A stretch of 64,000 bases of DNA from positions 3,384,501-3,448,500 of the forward strand of contig CP126201.1 in NCBI GenBank assembly GCA_030272155.1, read 5' to 3'. Below, in pieces: positions 57,743-64,000 of this stretch. A model generated the notes under the pieces. The model was not told where the DNA came from. It did not search any database and saw only the letters and a program-made list of their open reading frames with translations. Position numbers and translations under genes: made by a program. This stretch comes from Tetradesmus obliquus (Eukaryota; Chlorophyta; Chlorophyceae; Sphaeropleales; Scenedesmaceae). How positions within the stretch are numbered: position 1 is the first letter of the stretch; each line of letters opens with the position of its first letter.

Positions 57743-58799
57743 TCAGCTAGCTTCCGTTGGTGCAGCTGCTTCCCCAGCCTGCCCTGCTTCTGTCACATCC
57801 ATGTCATCTGCTGCTGCTGCCGCCACACCATCTACTGCTGCTACTGCATCATCTGCGGCTGCTGCATCTGCAGCGGCGGCATCTGCTGTTGCCGCAGCTG
57901 CTCCAGCTGCGTGCTGCTGCTGCTCCAGCTCCCGGGCAAAGGCGTCCAGCCGCGCAGCCTGCTCCTCCGCTGTCTCTTGCTCCTTCACCTTGATCTGCAG
58001 CAGCAGCAGCAGCAGCATGCGCGTTGGAACAACCAAGCAGTAGGCAGCAAGAGCTGCAGCTAACAGCCTCGACACGCGCTTGCTGTATGGCCGGCACATG
58101 CTTCATGGATCGCAAGCAGCACTTTTGCAGATACCGACTTCAAGCGTCGTCACAATGTCAAACCCTCGCCGTCTGACAGCCACAGTACATGCTATAACTG
58201 TTACTTGCATAACACTTGACTCACGTGGTAGCTGGTGAAGCCGTCCCACATGTGCGCCACAATCTGGTGGCCCCCAAAGAAGCGGCCGTTCATCTTCCCC
58301 AGGCAGGCCTGTGCCGGCTCCTCTTGCTTGAACCGCACAGTGATGATGCCCTGGGGGTGTGAGGCAAACACGCGCACCTGCGGCAGTGACAATGTTCCAG
58401 GAGTTGAGATGGTTTCAAAGGGTGCGCATGCTCCTCCTGATTGCAGCGCACAGTGATGATGCCCTGCGGTGTGAGGCAAACACGCGCACCTGCGGCATAT
58501 GAGGGAATCTGATAGGCGTTTAGTTACTTGCAAATGGGTGTGCAAAATCCCCCTGCTTGAAGCGCTCAGAGATGATGCCCAGGGGGTAAGAGGCACATCA
58601 TGTTCTACCACACAAGTAGCAGTGTGTGTATCTGCAGTTCATGCGTGTTCGAACAGCAGCGCTCCTTCACTCACCTTTTCCACCACCCCCAGTTTGGAGC
58701 ACTCCGCTGCCACATCCGTCTCCAGCTCTGTGGCAAAGCTGTCGCCGCCAGCAGCAGCCTCGTCCAGGGTGAACATGCCCTTGAGCACCACCGTGACCT

Positions 58800-58831
<32 letters not shown>

Positions 58832-61800
58832 GCTCAGTCTTGCCACCAGCAGCAGCCTCGTCCAGCGTGAGCATGCCCTTGAGCACCACTGTCACCTGCA
58901 GCAGCAGCAAAGCAGCAGCAGCAAACCCTTAGCTGCACGCATGACAACAACATGACATGACATCCCATAACAAAGTAACCATGTTACAGCAACTCCACAC
59001 ATCTGTCTGCTCACCCTCTCACGAGGCAGCAAATCATCATAGCCGCCCCAGCCCACCTTGCAGCCCACAGGTACAGCTGCAACCATGATTACACACAATA
59101 AAGTAACAAAGTTGTAACAACAACATATGTTGCAAACCACGCTTGCTCACCCTCTCAGGAGGCAGCACATCATCAACCCGCCTCAGCGCAGCTTGCAGCC
59201 CTCAGGTACAGCTGCAACTATAACTACACGCAAAAAGTAACAATGTTATAACAACAACATAAACAATACAATACGCATACATAACACACTACTCACCCGC
59301 TCAGGCGGCAGAACATCATCAAAGCCTCCCCAGCCCAGCTTGCGCGCCTGCTTCTCTGCCTGACTGAACTGCTTCTTCTTCCCGCCCCTGCCTCCCTTGC
59401 CGCCCCCTCTGCCGCCGCCCCTGCCGCCGCCACTGCCTTTGCTTGCATTGCCGCCGCCTTTGCTGGCATTGCCGCCGCCTTTGCTTGCATTGCTGCCGCC
59501 ACCGCCTTTCTTGTCCTTGTACTGCTGACCCTTCATTTCAAAGCGGGCCACAGTGACTGACAGCGGAGGGCCTACTGCACGCAGTGGGGCACCATCTAGG
59601 ATCTGGCAGGCGATGTCCACTGAGGGTTCCTTGAGGTATGTGACTAAGCCATCACCCTTGAGCATGCCGCTCTCCCTGTCCCTGTAAGAGTGCGCGGTGA
59701 TCAGCAACGGTGTGCAGAAGTTGATCAACATGTGTGTCCACGCAAGTTTCCTGAGGTACGTGACCAAGCCATTCCTTCAGCACGCCGCTCTTGCTGTCCC
59801 TGCAGCAGAAGGATTACGTACGTAGTGCGGCACAAGCGCACAGGTCTGCAGGGCATGCAGCGCACAGGTCTGCAGGGCATGCAGCGCACAGGTTTGCAGG
59901 GCATGCAGCGCACGCACCCCAAGTAGCATGATCCATGCTCATACTCAGAGTATCAAACTCACTTATGGGGCTTGATGTATGGCTGAGCATGAGTGGGTGC
60001 TTTGCGGGTGAGCAAGGCATGCAGATGTAAGCACCGGCATGCTTCACGTGGCAGCATGCGCAACCATATGCGACACCACTCGCCTGTACAGCTTGATGCG
60101 CGGCTGCCCCGCGTCGTCCAGCTTGATGATGCCGCAGCGCGCAAAGTGCTGTGCAGGTCAGCAGGGCATGCAAACATTGTAGACTGGCATGCACATGTGT
60201 GTACACACTTGCCTGTACAGCTTGATGCACGGCTGCCCCGCGTCGTCCAGCTTGATGATGCCGCAGCGCGCAAAGTGCTGTGCAGGTCAGCAGGGCATGC
60301 AAACGATGTAGACTGGCATGCACATGTGTGTACACACTCGCCTGTACAGCTTGATGCGCGGCTGCCCCGCGTCGTCCAGCTTGATGATGCCGCAGCGCGC
60401 AAAGTGCTGCGCCACCTCATCCACGTCGGTGTCATCAGGCAGCCCGGTGACGTACACGCTGGTGTTGACCTGGCGGCGGCAGCAGCAGCAGCAGCAGCGG
60501 AGGCCGGGTGATGTGTTGACAGAAGATTGGCAACGCATGGGGTAGCCTTGGACACAGTGGCTCTGGGTGTGCTTAGCAGAGCAACAGAGGATGCCAACGG
60601 CAAGCAGCAGGGTGAGCGGCAGCCAGTGGAGCATGCAATGCAACGAAGCAGAGCGAGGTGGCGCACGCCCAAATGGGCAGTTGCTGCCTGACCTATGGCA
60701 GCTTTGTGAACTAGTGCAGAAGAAAGAAGGCAAGTAGCGCATTGCTGTGAATGCGCAAGCCTGCTCTGGGTATAGGGTTCATTGTCAGCCATGCGGAGCT
60801 GCTGGGAAGGCAGCTACCCGTGCAAACCTGGAGCCTGTGCAACCGCATATCTGTTACGCAGTGTTGCCTGTGTACGGCACAATGCATGTGCATGTTTACA
60901 GTACGGCATGATTTGGTTCTACAGATCTGCATTGTGGACACGTGTGCTGTCAAGGAGATGTGGTCCGAGCCCACCAAGCTAAAGCAGCACACATGCTGGT
61001 GCAGACGTTAACGATGTGTACTGATTAAAATTGCTTTATGTTGCATGTTGCATGCAGTGCATCATGAAAGATGCCTACAGAAGCAGCATGGCAAGTGCCC
61101 TAGTGGGCGGTTGATCTGCGCACAGCACAGCATAGGCAAAAATAACAACGCCATCTGCCGCGCTGCATGCATCCATCGCCGCCCCGCACAGCTGGGCCTA
61201 CACGATCACTTTATCGTGATCGGAGTTCTGAGACCCGCAGCCTCCCCAATATCGCTCTGTGCTGTAAGCATTCTCAAGACCCTACACCCTCCCCTGGTCT
61301 AACACTGCCTGTGCGCAGGTCAAATATGAACGCCAGGCGCGTCTGTGCAGCTCCGCACGCGCTGCGCCTGCGCCCCAGACACATGAAAGATGCGTTCTAC
61401 ACGTTGGAAGGCGCCCCGCAGGATGGCTGAGGTCGTGGACCTCTGTAGCAGCGATGAAGAGGAGCAGCATGTACTGGGCATCATCACGCTTAACAGCTGG
61501 CTATCGACAGACCATCTCACGCTGTGGGCAGAGCTCATGAACGAGCACGCCGCACGGCAACGAGGGCAGCTAGGGACCGTGCTGTTCTGCGCAGCTCGGC
61601 CCCTCAGCGGTCTGCACGGCAGCATAGGCAGCTTGGGCTTTGCAGCTAGCAACAGTGCTAAGCTGTTTGTGATGCCCTTTGCCCACCGCTCGCACTTCTT
61701 CCTAGTGGGCATTCGCGATGGCGTCGTCAGGTAGGTCCCCACGATGGCAGTCCAGGCCGAGGCTCCTCTCGCAGGACAGGTCTCGGTACCAGTCTTAGCG

Positions 61801-63811
61801 TTTGCATGTGGTTCCGGTTTCCATTAAAACGCTTGCAAGCGGGATCAGCAGCAGAGATCATCACACGGCAGTAGCACAGGGCCAAGCCACAGCATTTGCT
61901 CCGTTCTGTGAGCCCTGCACGTGCACACCCTTACATCCTTCCTTCGAGAACCCACACCCCCAACCCCATCCTGATCTGTGGCTTCCTGCTGCTTGCTGAT
62001 GCGTGCCTGCAGGTACTTCCTAGACCCCATGAGCATGGCGCAGCGCACGCTCAGCGCGTTCCAGAAAGCCAGCATCCGCAGCATCCAGTCAGCAGTAGAT
62101 GGCTGTAGCCCAGACCTGGACAGCATTGCAACAGGCGCAGCAGCCTGGCAGCAGCTGCTGCTGGCGCCGAGCGTGCACCCGCAGTGGCAGGATGCAGCAG
62201 CGGGCGATGGATACAACTGCGGCGTCTTCTGCTGCCTGTACATGTGGGAAATCCTGTACCGCAGGCCCTGGGCAGGTGGTGACGTGGCAACATTCCGGCA
62301 GCATGTTGCGACGCAGCTGGACTGCTGGTGGCAGCCGACAGTCGGCATGAAGCGGCGGCTGCGCAGCAGCAGCTTCTGAGGGTGCGCTGTGATGCCTGCC
62401 GATATTGTCTTTGTTGCCGCTTGTTGCGCGTGCGCGTATGTGCCCCGCGCGCCCCCGTGCCAACGCATTTGTCCGCTGTTGTGCACGGCAAGAGCCTGTT
62501 ATGTGTAGTGTTTGGGATCACAGGCCGCATGCATTGCATCCAATGCGCTGCTGTTGTGAACGCCGTAGGTAGCAGCCACAGCATCTGCACATCGCTGCAG
62601 CAGTGCTGCTGGTGCTGCGGTGGCTGGGCATGTGAATCATCTTTGTTGGCGCCCCATGAGTAGTGTAGTGTCTTTCTCGGCTTGACTTGTTAGGCTGCTA
62701 AGTGCTGACTGTGTAGGCCAGCAAAGGGGAGGGTGGGGTGCATTCATTCTGATGGTGGTGTATGGGGTGTGTAGCAGCAGTGTACCTATCCTGAGCGCGT
62801 GTTCAGAGCACGCATGCCTTGTGAACTGTACAGTATTGTGTACGATACAATTTTTCTTCTTGCATTCTGCAGCCTCCCTGTCATGGAGCTAGCCTAAGTG
62901 TCTGCTGGTTGATTTTCCGCTCAAACCAGTCGTGAAAGCACGCATCATCGTGGCATGACATCACAGGACGTGATAATCTGCTCTGATGAGCAGTAGGGCT
63001 ATGTATAGGCAGCACACTGAAAGCACTATCCGAAGTTGTGTTATTGATGCTGATGAAATCCTTCTTGGTGCGTGTGGAGCGCCCGCTGCACGTTTCATGT
63101 TCCCATACATGTGTGCATGTTGTGGGCGCCTGGTGTCCGTTGCAGAAGCTGCAGTTGCAGCTGCACAGCCAGGATCATGTTGCTGTGGTGTTGTGTGTTT
63201 GCAGCAAACATACCAAGTGTAACATGCCGCACGATCATGTCAACTTGCTGTGGAGTTTCTGCCTTGATTTGACCCATCCCACTGGGACCTGTGGACTGCT
63301 GAGCAGTGAAGGCAGCAGCAAACACAGCCGGCTGTAGAACCCCGTTGCAGTTAACATTTGGAAGATGGCGGCGCTCGACCAACACAACACCGAAACTGCT
63401 ACGGCTTCAAACATGACTACTGCAGTGTTCGCCTTTGCCTCAATGGCGCAACAAGCAAACCTCAACATAACAGCAGCAAACCAGGCGCCTGCTCACCTTA
63501 AGCTCGAACCACCCCTGGCTTAGTAACACGCTCTGCAGCCCCCATAACAGCAGGACGGTCGAACCAGCCCTCTGCCCCAACAGCGCAACAACCACACTGA
63601 AACACCGCCTGTTCACCTTGAGCTCGAACCAGCCTTCTGTTGGGTTGTAGGGGAGGGGGGGGGGTCAAAATCAACAGCGCAACAACTGAACCGCAACAGC
63701 AGCAAACAATGCGCCAGCTCACCTTGAGCTCGAACCAACCCTTGGGCTCCTCAGCCTCCTCCAACTTGCTGCCAGCTGCAGCTGCAGCAGCACCCTCAGC
63801 GCCAGCATCCC
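57743..63811 (-). CDS. HTATSF1-like: Cus2/Tat-SF1-like U2 snRNP splicing factor, 5' end outside window
   Basis: Minus-strand exons 63811-63723 (likely), 60469-60342, 59681-59297, 58797-58675, 58377-58225 and 57994-57743, all phases matching. The first ends GWFELK and joins VNTSVYVTGLPDD, the expected GWF-x(2-6)-NT-VYV-GLP order just before RRM1. RRM1 continues ARCGIIKLDDAGQPRIKLYR and GDGLVTYLKEPSVDIACQIL. A Gly/Lys-rich linker (NASKGGG repeats) leads to KLGWGGFDDVLPPER. The UHM-type RRM2 follows, with VTVVLKGMFTLDE, AAECSKLGVVEK, VRVFASHPQGIITVRF and MNGRFFGGHQI; the R-x-F motif binds ULM peptides of SF3B1 in known homologues. The tail is Glu/Ala-rich. The protein should act in U2 snRNP assembly in the nucleus. 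The intron after RRM1 exon 1 has a GC donor. The 3.25-kb intron 60470-63722 contains another gene on the plus strand. Confidence 0.9.
58436..58592 (-). repeat. Two spare copies of the start of Cus2-like exon 58377-58225
   Basis: At 58436-58497 the minus strand repeats the acceptor plus VRVFASH and GIITVRC/FKQE-type sequence with a lost base. At 58550-58592 a shorter, more diverged copy is seen (CATCATCTCTGAGCGCTTCA). Both lie upstream of the working exon in transcription order. Confidence 0.8.
58798..58832 (-). repeat. (CTG)n tract forming the 3' splice site of a Cus2-like intron
   Basis: On the minus strand about eleven CTG triplets end in CAG directly before exon start 58797. The spare exon copy at 58897 is preceded by its own CTG tract. 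Confidence 0.85.
58855..58897 (-). repeat. Spare copy of the start of Cus2-like exon 58797-58675
   Basis: Minus strand reads VTVVLKGMLTLDEAAAGGKT after a CTG-CAG acceptor; the working copy reads VTVVLKGMFTLDEAAAGGDS. The copy is cut off by the next CTG tract. Confidence 0.9.
58990..59296 (-). repeat. Two spare copies of Cus2-like exon 59681-59297 end plus intron (about 140-bp unit)
   Basis: Copies ending at about 59015 and 59152 read GWGGYDDLLPRER (gtgagc) and a degraded DDVLPPER (gtgagc), followed by related intron sequence rich in AACAACAACAT. They lie downstream of the working exon end (59297). Both keep a donor. Confidence 0.85.
59736..59799 (-). repeat. Spare copy of the start of Cus2-like exon 59681-59297
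   Basis: Acceptor CTGCAG followed by DSKSGVLKE and further related but shortened sequence; the working exon reads DRESGMLKGDGLVTYLKEP. Lies upstream in the transcript. Confidence 0.8.
60084..60342 (-). repeat. Two spare copies of the Cus2-like RRM1 exon end (129-bp unit)
   Basis: Copies at 60084-60150 and 60213-60280 match the last 65 bases of the working exon (ends 60342). Each has a GC donor (AG|GCGAGT or AG|GCAAGT) and also an acceptor-like ACCTGCACAG in front, so each could act as a complete 65-base exon. Confidence 0.92.
61390..62379 (+). CDS. Ulp1/SENP-like (C48) cysteine protease, nested in an intron of the Cus2-like gene
   Basis: Exons 61390-61730 and 62013-62379 give 235 residues; an in-frame ATG at 61423 (MAEVVDLCSS) is an alternative start. 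Known relatives cleave SUMO or related modifiers. The sequence shows the C48 layout: an early Trp (NSWLSTDHLTLW), VMPFAHRSHFFLVGI with the catalytic His, RYFLDPMS with the Asp, and DGYNCGVFCCLYMWE with the nucleophile Cys. The oxyanion Gln expected about six residues before the Cys is Ala here. Near the N-terminus VVDLCSSDEEE looks like a SUMO-interacting motif with its acidic flank (inference). It is short for a SENP, so it may be just the catalytic domain. The gene lies antisense within the 60470-63722 intron of the Cus2-like gene. Confidence 0.83.
62380..63496. other. 3' flank of the protease gene / rest of the Cus2-like intron
   Basis: No gene I can support on either strand; short open frames at 62986-63468 have no family character. 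Confidence 0.5.
63497..63645 (-). repeat. Two spare copies of a Cus2-like 5' exon end
   Basis: At about 63497-63520 and 63614-63645 the minus strand repeats TGGTTCGAGCTTAAGGTGAG-like sequence (WFELK plus donor). The working copy ends at 63723. Spacing is about 115 bases, and the intervening CAACAGCGCAACAAC-type sequence repeats too. Confidence 0.85.
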
Positions 63812-63813
63812 CT

Positions 63814-63849
<36 letters not shown>

Positions 63850-63874
63850 GCAGCAGCAGCAGCAGCAGCCCCCA
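63812..63874 (-). repeat. CTG-rich tract at a probable 3' splice site
   Basis: On the minus strand CTG/GCT triplets run into CTGCAG at 63812 just before GGGATGCTGG. They can be read as a poly-Ala start (ATG at 63902 or 63887). Because other acceptors in this gene sit behind CTG tracts, I prefer intron end, with exon start at 63811. Confidence 0.6.
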
Positions 63875-64000
63875 AATAAGCAGTCATTGAGCATGTTGGC
63901 ACATGCAGCCCACTGGGAGTCTAGTTCCGTGTCAACACACTGTGACAGTGTCAGTGCATAAAAATGTCTCATTGAGGCATAAAATTAGCCAGGCTGCATG

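Noticed and set aside
63723-63902. Separate poly-Ala protein starting at 63902
   Set aside because: The GWFELK end, the matching phase and the family order fit an internal exon of the Cus2-like gene, and the poly-Ala part looks like a CTG tract at an intron end.

Overview
The window is nuclear DNA from a green alga, most likely a chlorophycean (Scenedesmaceae- or Haematococcus-like; I cannot fix the species). Reasons: every recognisable gene is split by GT-AG introns, CAG/CTG triplet repeats and poly-Gln/poly-Ala tracts occur throughout, and the identified proteins are eukaryotic and plant-type (DGDG synthase, PP4R3, a Cus2/Tat-SF1-like splicing factor). I built gene models by hand from splice sites, reading-frame phase and family similarity. 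In the seven multi-exon models that I could follow from a proposed start to a stop without a lesion (two secreted proteins, methyltransferase, PP4R3, CCNDBP1-like, DGDG synthase, Ulp1-like) the exon lengths sum to a multiple of three. I recognised no tRNA, rRNA, CRISPR or prokaryotic operon features.

Layout. 1-2029 (+): 3' part of a conserved gene of unknown function. 3439-15744 (+): three related genes for secreted, Cys-rich, Pro/Ser/Thr-rich, cell-wall-like proteins. 17946-20830 (+): a bacterial-type class I methyltransferase with an unusual N-terminal domain. 21501-28839 (+): protein phosphatase 4 regulatory subunit 3 (15 exons). 30659-34855 (-): an armadillo-repeat gene with two in-frame stops. 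37070-40242 (-): a cyclin-D1-binding-protein-1-like gene. 40859-45841 (+): digalactosyldiacylglycerol synthase, a plastid lipid enzyme. 48050-56853 (+): three tandem LRR genes, of which only the middle one is intact. 57743-63811 (-): a Cus2/Tat-SF1-like splicing factor whose largest visible intron holds a Ulp1/SENP-like cysteine protease gene on the opposite strand (61390-62379).

The genes do not form one pathway. What unites the window is structural. Almost every gene carries short tandem duplications that straddle a splice junction, leaving extra copies of exon edges in the neighbouring intron or 3' flank. For exon starts the spare copies lie upstream of the working exon; for exon ends they lie downstream. 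The clearest cases are the six-copy array in the DGDG synthase gene (44477-45227), the triplicated RRM exon with GC donors in the Cus2-like gene (60084-60469) and the amplified last exon of the CCNDBP1-like gene (36556-37570). These look like a running process that creates cryptic or alternative exons, and they are the main discovery candidate here.

Other points of interest are a fully pairable 34-bp hairpin in a DGDG synthase intron, CTG microsatellites placed directly before 3' splice sites, the decaying LRR cluster, and the new secreted protein family. Exon edges are inferred without transcript data. First exons, UTRs and the choice between duplicated exon copies are the least certain parts.
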